This document shows, one piece after another, positions 34,946 to 47,900 of a stretch of DNA of 64,000 nt. The position numbers and the translations under genes are program-made. The notes below the pieces were generated by a model, which saw only the letters and a program-made list of their open reading frames with translations, did not search any database and had not been told where the DNA came from. The stretch is from Druceiella hillmani (Eukaryota > Arthropoda > Insecta > Lepidoptera > Hepialidae): contig JAYKKI010000016.1 of NCBI GenBank assembly GCA_039881145.1, positions 14,390,501 through 14,454,500 on the forward strand, read 5' to 3'. Each line of letters begins with the position of its first letter. Positions within the stretch are counted from its first letter, which is position 1.

Positions 34946-37309
34946 TTTGTGACTTTGGTATAAAAACAGAAATAAATTGTACGAATTAGTCAATTTCATA
35001 TTTAATCAAAGTTATAAAAATTAGTAAGAATAATATACATGTTAAAATTATTTTGAATTTTGTATTATAAAAATCATATTTTTAAAGGATTTCCCCAATG
35101 CAATTTCAGATCACTCTTATCATAAATTACACATCCTCGGTGAAGCTGTATTTTTTCACAAATATTTTCACGCTTTTAAAGTTCATATATTAAAAAAGGA
35201 TATCATAAGGTAAAAATAAAATTATGTTAATCATAAAGATTACGTTAAATGAATTTATAAAAACATTTTTTTTCAGTAGGATGTTATGTAATATTCAGTT
35301 ATTATTTAACTCGGATTCATTTTAATTTGGACATATTTACTACCTATAAATTTAAGAAGGTAACAAAAATGTGACCATTGTATATGTATTAATATATTAA
35401 CTTTCTTACCTAAGTATATCGGTTAACTGTAAGTTAGAGCAAGGGGAAAGTAATTAAAAAAAAAGAAATCAAATCGATAACTATGCCACGAAAGTTTTTC
35501 TTCATTCAAAACAGAATTAAAATGGAATTATAAATACATAATTAAACTCCCGAGTTTAGTAGTTTTTAAGAAAAATAGTGTTTTTATGTGTTTATTAACA
35601 TAATTTTGACAGATCAAAATGCAAAATTTTCTTTGGTAACACTATATAATCTAAAAATTATCAGTGAAATAAATAAAATGCTAAAAGTATTTTATGTCAA
35701 AAAGGTCCAAAAAATGTATTACTTTGCCGAAGCCATTAGAAAATTGCTTTCACAAAAGCACCTCTCATTACGTGATTACGTGTGGCACAATCCTTACTTC
35801 GTAATTAGTTTAGACGTTGTAAACGACTTCAATTCCATGCGTGGCCCTAATAATCAATTTCAATTGGAACGAAAGTAGGTTGGTTAGCTTTAAAATTAAA
35901 GTAACTGCGTTGTTAGCCGCTGTCGCTTAGTGCCATAAGTACTAGAATTAAAAGGGTACAAATTTCGAGAAAAGATTTAGTTACAATTTTAGTCAGAGAA
36001 GATCAATATCTTTTTTTGTTACAATAGTGTCTAATTTAAATGTTAACTCCAAGGGAAAAATTTGAATATTCGCAGTTAGCTGCATTATTTTCATCGCCAA
36101 TTTACCGTCATCTGTATTATTTTTGTTACCAATTCACGTTTTAACATAGTCACAGGCTTCTGTATCTCTATGGCAAATATGAAATTCTATAAATTCATCT
36201 ATTTCTCCTGTCCGTTTAAACGTCTGTTTATCATTTCATCATAGCTCCTGTAGTTTAAAATCGATTGTGATGTACCTTTATTGGAAAGTGTGTTTGTATT
36301 GTTTTTATTTTGTATTAAATGAAAAACAAAAAAATATGTTATTTCTTTAATGTGTACCTATCGAATTTTCAGGTGTAAACCATTTTTGTCACAGACCCCG
36401 TTGAGTTGGAAGTAGGTAATTTAAAAGATAATTTGAAATAAAATTAAAAGTGAATTTTAAAATATTTTTTTAGTAATTCAAGTAAAATTATTTGAATCGA
36501 TTTGATTTATTAAAATAAAAAGATACCAGTAACCAATTACATTTCTTATTGTTATAAAATTTTTAATTATATATCTATATAGAATACAGTAAAATTGATA
36601 CTTGTATAGCTAAACATACGAAATACCCTTAAATGTTTAAAACTTTATATAAACTGACGTGTGTATGAAACAATTTTATTCCTGTTTGACATGTCCATTT
36701 AATAATATATTTTACATGTCGCATATTCGATTAAAAAATATTGTAAATGCAAAAAGAAAATTAAAAATTAGTTAACTGTCAAAAAACCTGCGTAGCCGGT
36801 TTTTGCATCCGGCACCGCAATGTCGCAAATATATTTCTTATGATGATTATCTATAAACGTAGAATCATCTAATTATAAATATTTAATTCTCCGTAAATGT
36901 TTCAACTTTAAAAAAAATATTTTAGCACTTATGACGTTATCGCACCGGATTTACGATATACTCACGAAACTTTAATTAAACTTAGCAACGAATATTTTGT
37001 AAACATTATTACTCATTCAAATACACACATATCTTGTCGTCTAAAATCTACAGGTTGTTTGATAGTTTTTTTTATTTCATATATTATAATTTTAATTTAG
37101 TAATAATGTAGAACTATTAAAATATAATGCGAATGAGAAAAGTATATATCTCCAATCTATCCCTATGCATAAATTTAGAAGCTCACGACTCATTATTCTT
37201 TAATAAATTTTTACAGGGTTTTGTATTTGGGATTCATGTACGTAAAACTATATGAGTTTATTTATTCCCACATAGTGAAAATTATACATAACATCCCAAG
37301 AAACAAAGG

Positions 37310-37310
<1 letters not shown>
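34946..37310. other. AT-rich sequence, no supported gene
   Basis: A 96-codon frame at 35,588-35,878 has no domain, though its last third (35,720-35,940) has more mixed composition and could be regulatory. GCCGG-TTTTTGCAT-CCGGC near 36,795 is a small hairpin. Otherwise nothing. Confidence 0.45.
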
Positions 37311-37397
<87 letters not shown>

Positions 37398-37405
37398 ATA
37401 TATAC

Positions 37406-37444
<39 letters not shown>

Positions 37445-37450
37445 TATATA
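37311..37450. repeat. (TA)n microsatellite
   Basis: About 140 bp of TA repeats with TTTA and CATATG interruptions. The open frames that cross it are artefacts of the repeat. Confidence 0.97.
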
Positions 37451-39489
37451 CGAAATTTATTGAGTGTGGTATCATCGTGAAGAGCTCATTTATAAGATTA
37501 CAAAAAGACACAATGATGTCGGTATTTATACTCGTAACAGAACAGAAATTACAAATAAATGAACAAAAATCATCTGTTGGGAATTTACGCGTGGAAATTT
37601 TTGATTTCAGATAAAATTTAGAATGATGACTATAAATGATAAGCATTCGCCAGTCATACAAAAGTATGCCGTCTGTACGCGGTAGGAAGGAGGGTATATC
37701 AGTAAGTAAGTAACGTGGACGAGTACCCACGGCAGTCATTGCGAGTGGACGTCTCTAAGTGTAATTTTTATTTCACAGTTATGTTCGCAAATCTTAATGT
37801 AGGGAAATATTTTAACGATTTTGACTATACATTGACACAATTATCGTTTTGCTTTAGTGATTTCGGATAGTTGATTGTGTTATACCTAGTAATAATATAT
37901 TGACTTTGACTTTACGTCCATTAGCATTTAGGTGGCCTTCAACTTTCAAACATAACTTTGAATTTAAATTTGCATTATGAAATACTTTCTGATAGCAGAC
38001 GGGTATAAATTTCTCTAGGTAATTTTTTAATTAAGTTTTCATAGCTGTTGTGAGCGCTTATGTTATATTTCATTCCATCACTAGGGACAGAGCATCGAAC
38101 CAAAATATTCTATATTGTACTCATGAATAGTATAAAAAATATTTCACTGGTATATGGGATGTGTTGTTCTGTGTGATTGACACCACAACACAAGTTTTAA
38201 TTGTAAACAATTTCATATTTATTTCAATGTTTTTATTTAAGTAAAGATAAAAACTAAAAAAACGAAAACAGAAAAAAATTATAGGAAACTTTTAAAAAAA
38301 TGAGTAAAAACGGATGAAGTCTTAAATTTCCCACCCTTCCTTTGTTCAGTCAAATAGAAATAAAATTTTGTCCAATCGTTTCGGTCACGGTTACACATTG
38401 AAAAATGCTTTAGCGCTAAATTGATTTTCAACCAGTATGAAATGTCGCCAACATGACAATAATTTGGTAGTATTCTGTTGCAATAATCTAATTGCAAGTC
38501 AAAAGTAGTTTACAAGTATTTTATTGAGGATAGAATTTTGAGAGACATTCAATACAATATCTTCTGTAAAATAATAATTTGAGCAAAAGTACCTATCAAT
38601 AGCTATCGGGTACAAAAGTAATAGTATAGAAAACATGTATTCGATATTGTAAATTATCGCTCAATTTTCCATGATTTTCTCTCGCTGTACCCACAACCGC
38701 TTTGAAAGTTTGAATTAAGAATATTTACTGTGCTGAATACAATTTGTTATAGAGATCTTCCACATGTAATAAAAATTACTGATTAACAGTTTAAATATTC
38801 TGTGAATTGTATGATATGTTATGGTGGAAAAGAACACCTTGTTTTATAATTCACTTCGTTTATTTTACACAATCGTCTTGATTTTTTAATTTTTTTGTTT
38901 TTCATTTGATTTATGATTTTCGAAGAAACAATATTTTTATGTTATTTTAATAAAAAATCAAATTTATGAGTTGTTAACTATCCCTTTGAAAAGAGTGGCT
39001 ATTTCACCTGTTCTCTTACCTACTTCGTATATGTACATAGGTTGTTTTGTGTCTTTTCTGATTAACTAATTTAATTTATTAGACTTCTATTTTGAAATAA
39101 ATACTGTTCTGAAATAAAAATTATTAAATTAACACAATTAAATGTATTTAACGCTCATTTGAAACTCTTTGCGGAATCATCATATTTATATACGGCAAAT
39201 AATTAAAATACTTACAAACCAGTAAGTTTCAAGAAAAATATTTTTAAATGAAATACATCAGAGATCACGTGTTTGAATCTTATTCATATATCTAGCAAGG
39301 TTCGTTTCTTAGAAGAAAAATGAAAAAGAAAATTTTCATATTTCGGCTCCACGGATTTCATTTTAAAGTCTCAAGCATTAGATAAAGCATCACTTCAAAA
39401 ACTAAGTATTGTACAAAGACCAAAACTTTTTGCAACAAAAGGGAGAGATCAGTTACCAAAAATCTCAAAACAACACGAAACAAAACAGA
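37451..39489. other. Mostly AT-rich sequence, no gene seen
   Basis: A short GC-raised patch lies at 37,665-37,760 (CTGTACGCGGTAGGAAGG, CGTGGACGAGTACCCACGG). A 72-codon minus-strand frame at 38,279-38,497 has no domain. Confidence 0.45.
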
Positions 39490-39805
39490 AAAAAGTTCTC
39501 ACCCTCGCATCCTAGGCACGGGCGCTAATATTCTTTCGCGCATATCATTAAATAATATATTAGGAAAGTAGATAAAAAAGATATACAGCCTGCCAGTTAT
39601 CAAGATACTGTCAGAAATAAGAAAGGGGAACCAATTTACGAACTTAAAACACGCGATAAGCAAAACAAAGCGAAGGAAAATGTAGATTTTTCATTCGTCA
39701 GGCGCGTCCGTACTGAGCGTGAGCGCCGACGCCTCAGGCTTTTTGAATTTTTTGTCGGGTTTGACTGTGAAAAATTTTCTTTCGGCGGTTAAAATTTCAT
39801 GGGCT
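39490..39805. promoter_or_regulatory. CpG-bearing island (candidate regulatory)
   Basis: Two GC-raised cores, CTCGCATCCTAGGCACGGGC and GTCAGGCGCGTCCGTACTGA continuing to GCGTGAGCGCCGACGCC, flank a Lys-codon-like A-rich middle. This has the highest local CpG density in the window. No splice or start signals stand out. It could be an enhancer or a distal promoter; there is no coding support. Confidence 0.3.
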
Positions 39806-39820
39806 ATGAAAGTTAAAGTT

Positions 39821-39862
39821 ATATATATATATTTTTTTTTTTTTCATATATACACACACACG
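39821..39862. repeat. (TA)n, poly-T and (CA)n microsatellite
   Basis: ATATATATAT, then a 13-base T run, then CATATATACACACACACG. Confidence 0.9.
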
Positions 39863-41265
39863 TAAATAGTTGTTCGGAGATTTTTCACTGGTGTCATATT
39901 ATTATTATTTAAGCTTCATTTGATGATAATCAAAACGTAATATAACGTAATATAAGTGAAGTAGCTTATTAGAGTCCTTTTAATTTTATTAAGGAAAGAT
40001 AAGTTACAAATGTTAGTCATTCCTTATTTCAATACTATATGTATGAATGAATAGACACATTTGGAATACGAGGTATAATATGAAAGAAGGTGAAATAACT
40101 TGCTAAGTAATTTTTATAATTAAGTTTTGACAAATATAAAGGTATTTTTTTAATTTTTATACCTCAAACGGTAAAGCGGAACTTTTATGTTACGTGTATT
40201 TATGTGTCAGTCCGGAGTCCGTTATGGCACTTTTTCTTAGAATTCACTTGACGTGGAAAACATAAATTTATTACTGTGATAAAATTTATTAATTAATCCG
40301 CACATGTGTATATCAAAAGCAAAAATTAATTAATATTAATTTCGAAATTTTAGAGGAAGAAAATCACTAATTTTTTTTAACTCCAAATATCGTGCGGGAA
40401 GGGGTTGGTTTTAAATGTCTTAAAATATTGTTTTATATGTTTAGTTTGTTTTATATTTATTTCCAAAACTACTCAACCTGAAATTATGAAGAAAATATGA
40501 GTTTGTAGAAATCTTGGCAATTGTTGATTATTTTAAATCTCTATTTACCGCCCCTAAGAGCGTTAGAGTTTTAAAAAAAAAATAATGTTTATCATGTGGG
40601 CTATCATTTGCAGATTTTTTGTGAGTAGTACAAAAATAACTTTTCGTATATTTAAATCGTATAGTTAAAAATATTCCAAAGAGTAACCAGTAAGAATGAG
40701 GGGTAATTAAAAGTACTTAATTTTTTCCTAACTTTATTAACCACATGGGATAGGAAATAAAATAGTAAATTATAAATATTCTAAAATTCCTTTTGTTTTC
40801 GAATTTATTATAAGATATTTCTGGACATATTATTGAAAATGTCGACAAAACATATCTACGAAAATATCTCCCAAGCTGCTGAAATCAAAATTAAGAGAAA
40901 TAGCAGAGTGAGAAATAATTGTTATGGTTTTTATACCGGACTTTCATTAGCAATTAGAAAAATACCCACCATACTTTATAACACTAACACCTGCCAACAT
41001 TCGCTTATGATCTTCGATTTCCAACGCGTCTAATTTAATGTTTAAAAGATTGGAGGCACTACCGCATTTCGACTTGTTCCTATGTACGGTTTGCATCTTT
41101 AAGACATTGGAGTATTGGAACGAAGTTCCTTATGGAACGTTACATGCTTGATGAATGAGAGCTAGCCCGAAAAAAGTGTAAGATTTCAACCGCTACTTTT
41201 ACCACAGTATAAGATTTCGACCGACGGTATTACACAGTATAAGCGTTTGTGTGTTTACATATTTA
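39863..41265. other. AT-rich sequence, no gene seen
   Basis: A 66-codon frame at 40,833-41,033 has no domain. CGTAATATAA is duplicated near 39,936. CACAGTATAAG near 41,205 and 41,235 recurs with GATTTC-ACCG words, a small degenerate repeat. Confidence 0.45.
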
Positions 41266-41267
41266 TG

Positions 41268-41337
41268 TTTAAATATTTTTCTGCTGGCTTTCCATTGCAA
41301 TCCAAACATCTGCCAGACTGTTTCCAATTCGGTATGT
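41268..41337 (-). repeat. Fragment of the 28 kb terminal-inverted-repeat element
   Basis: TATTTTTCTGCTGGCTTTCC, then CATCTGCCAGACTGTTTCC, is the reverse complement of 28,196-28,250 apart from point changes. Only about 65 bp is shared. Confidence 0.6.
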
Positions 41338-41427
41338 ATTTATCTGCATTACAAACTAAAAATTATTACTTTATCATGTGCATAAACCGGAGTTATCTGC
41401 TTAATTAAGGAAAATGTAATAGAATAG

Positions 41428-41850
41428 TGACTAATATTATAAACGTCAAAGTGAATTGGTTTGTTTATTCTTATTTCACTTCTCAACTATTCAACCAATT
41501 TCTTTGAAATTTTGTATTAAAATGGACTATTTTAATTATCGAATATAGAATCCATTTGCTCCAAAAGGTAATCTTTAAGAATTAAAAAAAAATCAGCTCA
41601 TTGTCTATTAGACCGTTCAATTAAGTAAAAGCATGAGTATAAATACATTATAACATATGATGGCTAGATGTCAGCGTACTGCTATCTTCTACTTTTGCAC
41701 CATTTCTTTAGTTCTATGTATTTGGAGTTTTGAATCATTTCCAAATCAATAGGCTAATTTTTTCATAAGACTATTTTATTTTTAACTTCTTCACATTTTT
41801 CACGCGAATGAAGCTACAGATCAAAGCTGGTTATTTATAGAAAAAGCAGT
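41428..41850 (+). mobile_element. Decayed Lepidoptera-type non-LTR element tail
   Basis: The start CTAATATTATAAACG, then TTTCACTTCTCAACTATTCA, then ACCAATTTCTTTGAAATTTTG, follows the common series (ATTATAAATGCG...CTTCTCAACC...GATTTTGATGAAATTTTG). The end TTTTTCACGCGAATGAAGCT, then CAAAGCTGG, matches CACGCGGACGAAGTCGCGGG-AAAAGCTAGT. There is no coding sequence between. The family is known to me from memory only. Confidence 0.6.
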
Positions 41851-42189
41851 TTATGTTCCCTATCATGAAATTGACGTATGTGTCTAATTACACAATTATA
41901 AAAACATGAAAAAGGAAGAATTGTTCTTTATGTCCCTATATATCTACAGCAAAAACTACAATCAGGCCAAAATATATTTATTTATTGATTACTTGATCAC
42001 ATAAAAAATAACACTTATTAATTAAATAGCAACATTTTTTTATGTAAGTTGAAATTTGGAATCAAACATATATGTGTTATCGAAATTAAATGATATTCTT
42101 AAGGAAAATTTACAATATATTTTGCGGCGTTTTTATTTATTCCCATTTTTCATTATTTTTGAAAATATTCTTGTGTTGAAAACGAAGTT

Positions 42190-42680
42190 TTATCTATTTT
42201 CTTTAGGTACAGGATTGTCGCCCCATTATTAAAGCTTTTAGCAAATTTCATCAATCTACGAACTTAATCTAGATTTTGATATAAGCTGTCTTTCTGCTAA
42301 GCTTTACCCCGATTTAATAAGAAATCTAGCTTCAAGAGCGTCCATAAATTTCTTTATATTTTTTGTATCTCGGAACTATGGACGATGAAGGTATACTAAA
42401 TCACTTCGAAATTCTAAAGTTTAGATTTTCGCACTAGGTAAATTTCTACAAAAAATCACCTAAAAATGATAATTCATTTACCTAACTTAATATTTTTTTT
42501 ATAAAGTTACTTCTTTTTTTATGGAGAACCCTTATAATTTCATTATATTTTTTCATCCGTACGTTCGTCAATCTGTCACATCTGGTACAACGTTTCAGCG
42601 CCGAAAGTTTACAACCGGTCGTAATGAAATTTCCCAGTCATGTGTGTTTTATGAACGTAAATAAAGGAGTGGATTGAAGA
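42190..42680. mobile_element. Decayed interspersed-element fragments
   Basis: GCAAATTTCATCAATCTACG and ACCCCGATTTAATAAGAAATC near 42,240-42,330, then GGAGAACCCTTATAATTTC near 42,522 followed by CCGTACGTTCGTCAATCTGT, are typical of the same class of Lepidoptera repeats. The boundaries are unclear. Confidence 0.4.
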
Positions 42681-44320
42681 TAAAACAATAATAATTTTGT
42701 AATTCTTCCTGATGTATAAGGAGAAGATGGAATTAATGAATATACGAGTATATATTTTTCTATTTTATTTCAGTATTTCAAAATGTTCCACAACCTGAGA
42801 TTAATTTTATTTTCGGTTTATTGTCGCATTATATTAGCTTCGAAATTTTAGAAAAAATATCCACATGTGTTCCTATTGAACAAAAAATTGTTTATTTTTT
42901 ATAATTGTAAATAATTCACGTACTAACTCAGTTTATAAGATTTGAATTACAATTTCTCCAATATTTTAAAAAATATATTTTGTAAATTTTTGGAATAATT
43001 TATTTGTACTGTAATAAGTTTGAATTCGATGAAAAAACTGCAACAGTTTGAAGAATAAGAAAATATTTTTAAAATGTTTAATAAGTTATGTGCTTGTTAA
43101 TAGATCTCTTATATATATTACGTCTGTATCGTATAAATAGCATTCTTCAAACAAAAAGGGTTTTAGCTGTAAACATTTAGGTTTTAAAAAGCTTGTTCCC
43201 TAAAAAAATTTTAAAAAAACTTTCGAAGCATTCTTAAAATTTTTTTATAATTTTTGGTTTATGAAAAGATAACTAGTGTATATATTTTTAACTCTAATTA
43301 GAAAATAAGTGCAAAAATATTTAAGATGGTTTCGAGGTTTGAAACATTTTATTTTATTTCAGATCTAAAAATTAAATAAAACTTTCCATTTATTGATGAA
43401 ATAACATTATATATTTACGAAACTTTTTGTTTTGCAAACCTAATACTAGCTTATTATATATATGTTTATATATCAAGCTAACTTTTGGTTCACATTGTGC
43501 AAGACTAATTCCAATTAATTATTTAATAAATATGGAAATAATAAATAAAAATAATTTAAAATATCTTCAATAACAATAAAATTAATCGGATAGGGTTCTG
43601 CAATATTTAAATATTTGACATTCCTCTCGCTTTTCTTGCGTTTTAGAGGTTACGTTCTACCTATACTATTTAAAAAACACAATATTTTTCATAAATTTTC
43701 ATTCCTTACATTCGCATTAAAATTAGTTAAGCTTTTTCAAAATGTTAACTACATTAAAGTCAGACGTTCTAAAATAAACGACACACCAGTAATTCAATCA
43801 ATTTCGCCAATTAAGAATAAAACATCGATCGTACATATAAATTTTTTTTGTTTTATATGATAAAAGTAATATAGCTTATAGTCATCATATGTGATACTCT
43901 CAGATTACTCAAAGAAAAATACATAATACTCTGAAATCTTCAATTTATGGACCAAAATAAAAATACAATTTTAAGTGCTTCACAAAGAAAGTGTACGAAG
44001 TACGACTGCATCTTAAGCGAAACCTTACGCGGGTATCGCTTCCCAATTTCAAACTACTCTACAGTTACAAAATCATTAGTAAAAATAGTTAGAAACTTTG
44101 CGAAGAGCAATTTAGATCTGTATCTAAGTCGTCTTTTTGGGCTTAATTAGAGAGAACGAACCGAAACAAACATTGTACCGTACCTACTTCTTTTAAATTG
44201 TAACTATTCTGCAGCGTTCATTCATTTGACTAAGTGACCGTGAAATTTTTCGGTTTGTAAAATTCACTTACTTTCACAATAAAAAATTCATACTTAAATG
44301 ACCTATAATATAAACGCTTA
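42681..44320. other. AT-rich sequence, no gene seen
   Basis: Open frames of 81 codons at 43,615-43,860 and 67 codons at 43,947-44,150 have no domain. The second lies in a slightly GC-raised patch. Confidence 0.45.
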
Positions 44321-44365
44321 TTTATATACATATATATATACGTATATATATATATATATATACAC
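44321..44365. repeat. (TA)n microsatellite
   Basis: About 45 bp of TA with CATA and CGTA interruptions. Confidence 0.9.
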
Positions 44366-44589
44366 CCATATGAATATTTATTTTTCAAATAAGTGAGAGT
44401 AGCTTCACACCGCAGTTTCTCTTGCGCAATTCAAGTTTTAAAATTATAACTAAAATATAATATAATTATGTCGGTTCTCTTGTCCTTAATGGAGTGATTT
44501 TTAGTAAGTAAAAAATATTTTTTAACAAATAAATAATCAAAAAAACCTAATTGTCCCATTTATATTAGTTTGAATTAAGAGCTTTTAGG

Positions 44590-44990
44590 GTATTCAAATT
44601 CTTCACTTCAACGCTGGAAGATGGCTTCAAGCTCATGGATGGTAACGGATATGCTATTAATATCAATGGTGAATATATAACTCATCAGATCTGCCGACAA
44701 TACAATGGTTATGGTAGTATCACTATGATGCTTTAGTACAATACTCAAGGATCTAAGCAGGGCTTCCTAACAAACAGATCTTAAAATGGACATGTATCTT
44801 TTCCAAGTTCAGGGGCTATGTCTATCGTCCATGTCGTACCTACATCAGTGTCAGACATGTTATTTTCAAAGTTGAGGATCACTTTTTATATTTAGGACAA
44901 ACGGCACACAAGCAACACTGGATTGATCTTTGCCGAAATATATGGGGGAGGGCCATGTTTAATAATTTTCAGGCTGACAAAAAACGATGA
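44590..44990 (+). pseudogene. RTE-type non-LTR reverse transcriptase fossil
   Basis: This is part of the reverse transcriptase domain of a non-LTR retrotransposon, probably of the RTE clade. The plus strand gives FTSTLEDGFKLMDGNGYAIN, then INGEYIT, in one frame. In the next frame comes LIRSADNTMVMVVSL, where the family has the catalytic L-R-F-A-D-D box; here F is S and the second D is N. Then come LKDLSRAS and DLKMDM in that frame, and after another shift VEDHFLYLGQT and IDLCRNIWGRAMF, where the family has the YLGQ and RRI-L-WAAFGKL motifs. The order and spacing match the family. At least two frameshifts, several stops and loss of the DD pair mean it is dead. Everything 5' of the fingers/palm junction is missing, as is usual for 5'-truncated LINE copies. 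Confidence 0.88.
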
Positions 44991-45263
44991 TGATAGTGCC
45001 AGAGACAATTACCAGAGTTCTAAAGGAGAACACCTTTAAGTTCATTTTGTTTCATTTTATTTATATACCATACATTTATTGATACTCTAGTGTTTACAAA
45101 TTCTTAACAATAAAGACAAAAACATTATATAAATAAAAAAATTAATACCGAGAAACCTAACGAAATGACAAGAATTTAATAAAACCGAGAAACCTAACGA
45201 AATGACAAGAATTTAATAAAACAAGCTGGTACTCTCACTATCTACAAATAATTACATTGCGGT
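44991..45263. repeat. Interruption in the RTE fossil, with a 37-bp tandem duplication
   Basis: ACCGAGAAACCTAACGAAAT, then GACAAGAATTTAATAAA, occurs twice in perfect tandem (45,147-45,183 and 45,184-45,220). The AT-rich stretch before it (ATTTATATACCATACATTTA, then AATTCTTAACAATAAAGAC) looks like the 3' end of another LINE in antisense. If the segment at 45,264 is also RTE, this is an insertion within it. Confidence 0.6.
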
Positions 45264-45372
45264 ATGTTTGAGAGAAGATAGTTTATGAGATACCATGACA
45301 CAGTTGGGAGTTATGATATAGATTGGTTCTGGATAGGCGTACGGCGAACGATTTGCGTTCGTCAGATCTAAT
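45264..45372 (+). pseudogene. Possible C-terminal remnant of the RTE element
   Basis: One frame reads MFERR, stop, FMRYHDTVGSYDIDWFWIGV, then RRT, followed by VRQI. RTE C-termini contain SLRDR-RN-E-R-RT and then LKW-WAGH-RRT-W. The W-W-G-RRT spacing fits, but identity is low. The GC-raised patch next to it (GGATAGGCGTACGGCGAACG) fits retained coding sequence. Confidence 0.35.
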
Positions 45373-45785
45373 ATGTATTTTGTAAAACTCTCTGTTTTAA
45401 ACATTGCACGTTAATCTAAAGTTTAATATTTCACACATGGAGTATTTAATAAGAATTAAAAAAAACAAGTACAACATCATGTTCATTTTGAACGATTAGT
45501 TCATGACGCCCCCACTTAAGGGGTAATGCGCAAATAAACATCGTCTCTGCTTTAAACGTACGATGTACTAAAAAAAAATAATTTTATAATTTTGCTGCCT
45601 CTTAATTAAGGTCCTTATTTCAATAATAAAGTTGCAAAAATAGTTGTAAGTAGACCTAGAATTATAGTGATATGATGACTTAATCAAAATTTCCCCATTA
45701 ATAAACTTTCTAAAAAATATAATCCACCCTAAATGTATGGACAAATTTGACAATTGATAGTTTTATTTCATATTTAATGTTTAGC
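45373..45785. other. AT-rich sequence, no gene seen
   Basis: Nothing supportable. Confidence 0.5.
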
Positions 45786-46150
45786 AATGTATATCGTTTT
45801 ATATGCCAAAATAGGCAGGCGAAAGAAGGGCGCTCATGCCTATTTCGAATTAGCCTTCATTGTATTCAGGCCATCGCACGGCGCCTGATTCGATTTGGCT
45901 GTAATTTTCTCAATGCCTTTTTCTCCAATTCAATTGTGGGAAAATGCCTGCCGATAAAATGGTGAAATTCTCGAGCAAAAATGCAAATAGTGATAACGCG
46001 AATGGAGTGAGTATCGTTAAATGTCGAGCTTTCGACTGTATGCAATTACGCTTTTACTCTTCTCGAAAGTGGCTTGCATTATTCATATCGGCGTCTGACA
46101 TTTTCAGTAAAATGTAATTTTGTGTTTCACGAATTCTAATGGAATAATAG
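45786..46150. promoter_or_regulatory. GC-raised, repeat-poor island (candidate regulatory)
   Basis: Contains AGGCAGGCGAAAGAAGGGCG, CCATCGCACGGCGCCTGATT and GTCGAGCTTTCGACTG. It is complex sequence without repeats, frameshifted coding signal or splice structure. A 72-codon frame covers part of it without a domain. Candidate conserved noncoding element. Confidence 0.3.
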
Positions 46151-46465
46151 TACCGACGATGCTGAATTAATCTGTGACTGGATATTCCCATAGTCCTTTA
46201 TACTGGCTTTCAAGGGTTTAATTAATGAACCCAATTTATTTAGTAGCGATTGTCAAAATCGTTATTAGTTTAGCGATAATTATTACATAATATGATAAAT
46301 TGGTTAATTGAGTGTCGCTTTGAGTTACAATTTTTATTGTACTTTATTATTTCACATGAGTTCTAACAGCTCTTTGGTAAAATATAATTTATTTTCCCAA
46401 ATATTTCCATTTGCTAGTTCACATTTTTAATTTTTACTTTTGCTATATGCTACCTTATTTATATA

Positions 46466-46500
46466 ATACTAGCCTCCCTCTGCGCCTACGTAAATATTTG
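46466..46500 (-). repeat. Short fragment of a retroelement terminus
   Basis: TATAATACTAGCCTCCCTCT, then GCGCCTACGTA, resembles ATACTAGCTTCCGCCCGCGACTTCGTCC. Only the first 30 bp is recognisable. Confidence 0.35.
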
Positions 46501-47780
46501 TGATATTATGGATATTATGGAAATGTTTCCAATGAATATAAAACATTTAAATTATTGTATTCGTATGCACAAAACATTCCTTCCCATTATTCTGAATTCA
46601 TGATGTACATTGATACTATATCCTAATATAGTTGCTCAACTACTTTCAATTTATTGTTGTTTTTGAATTCGAGCAAATACCCACTTTCGTTTATTTTTTT
46701 GTCATTTCTAAAAAAATGAAGTTTTTTAATATTTTACTGCTAAATAAATCACATAAATCGGTAATTCAAATTAAAAATATTGCAACGCCCATTACGGTTT
46801 TCTCACCAAAAAAAGTATTATTTCCAAACGAAATGCAACGAAAGTTTGATTAGCGCTCTATGATCCCCTGTGTTGAAAAAATGTACTAAGCCCCTAGTTA
46901 TGTGATAAGCCTCTTCACTATATCTTAAATCCCATTTAATTTAGGTTTCAAAATGATACGATTCTTCTAATTTTTTTCTGTACAAATTAACCGGTATTAT
47001 TTCAGGTCTAACGAGGGCTAGTTTTTCGATTTATTTATTAAATTTCATCGAACTATTTGTGGTTTGATATTCAATTTACAAATTCGGAGTATATGTTGTA
47101 TTGATTTACCATATTTTTGCATTGAAATATAGCTTGTTTTTAAGAAAAAATATACAAGTGTTGGACAGATTTAAAGATTCAATTAAATGCACCCAAAAAT
47201 AAAGGTTCATCAGGAGTTCTGTACATTAATTTTTTTTCCCAAAATATGTCGAATTAAACGAACTAAAGTCAGGATGCATTTCATTTGGAAATAAAATTTT
47301 CTTGCCCTAAAAGTTTTATTGGGTGTTAGGGCTTTTATCGCAAGCAGAATAATATAAAAGTATAAAAATACAGGCAAATATGAACAAAAGTATGCAAATA
47401 AAAAAAAATTATATGAATAGTTATAGCAGTTTTGGAATAACAAAAAAATTCCGTAACTTTATTTTATTTTCATAAAATGATTGAAATTGTTCTTTCGTTA
47501 ATAACTTTAAGATTTTTTTACTTCATTTATGATTCCTGATATCAGGTAAACACATTCATGGGTTGTGAAATAATAAATATTACGAGCTAGTCAAAATATT
47601 AAAAGTTTCCAAAACAGTTAAATCACGCCCATACATATTGGATATATATCCTGAAAAACCTCGTACGAAATATGAATTATAGATTTGTCGGTGTTTAGAC
47701 TTGGGAGAGCAAAATTTCAAATTTATCCGAGTTATTAAACTTGCATAGTAAAGAGATAAAGAGTACAGTTAAATAGAGAA
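46501..47780. other. AT-rich sequence, no gene seen
   Basis: Frames of 73 and 77 codons on opposite strands (46,632-46,853 and 47,210-47,443) have no domain. Both contain a word built on ATTTCATTTGGAAATA, so a small repeat may be shared in inverted orientation, but it is too short to call. Confidence 0.4.
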
Positions 47781-47784
47781 ATGA

Positions 47785-47900
47785 GTAATTCCGAGCCGAT
47801 AAAACTTCACCTACGGCGCTCGTTTCGGCTCAAATGAACGGAAGGTTAGGAATTATGAAAATGGCTACGGGCGAACTTCGTATTAACATGTTATGATTGT
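47785..47900. other. Short GC-raised patch
   Basis: CCGAGCCGATAAAACTTCAC, then CTACGGCGCTCGTTTCGGC and GGCTACGGGCGAACTTCG. This could be regulatory. The following 47,930-48,000 holds a small duplication (ACAATAAAATAATTTTGGG and ATAATAAAATAACATTGGG). Confidence 0.25.

Noticed and set aside
37362..37739. 125-codon minus-strand open frame
   Set aside because: Its C-terminal third is microsatellite and the rest shows no domain.
42230..42420. Second reverse transcriptase fossil
   Set aside because: Only short untranslated-type words of common repeats are present; no RT motif could be read in any frame.
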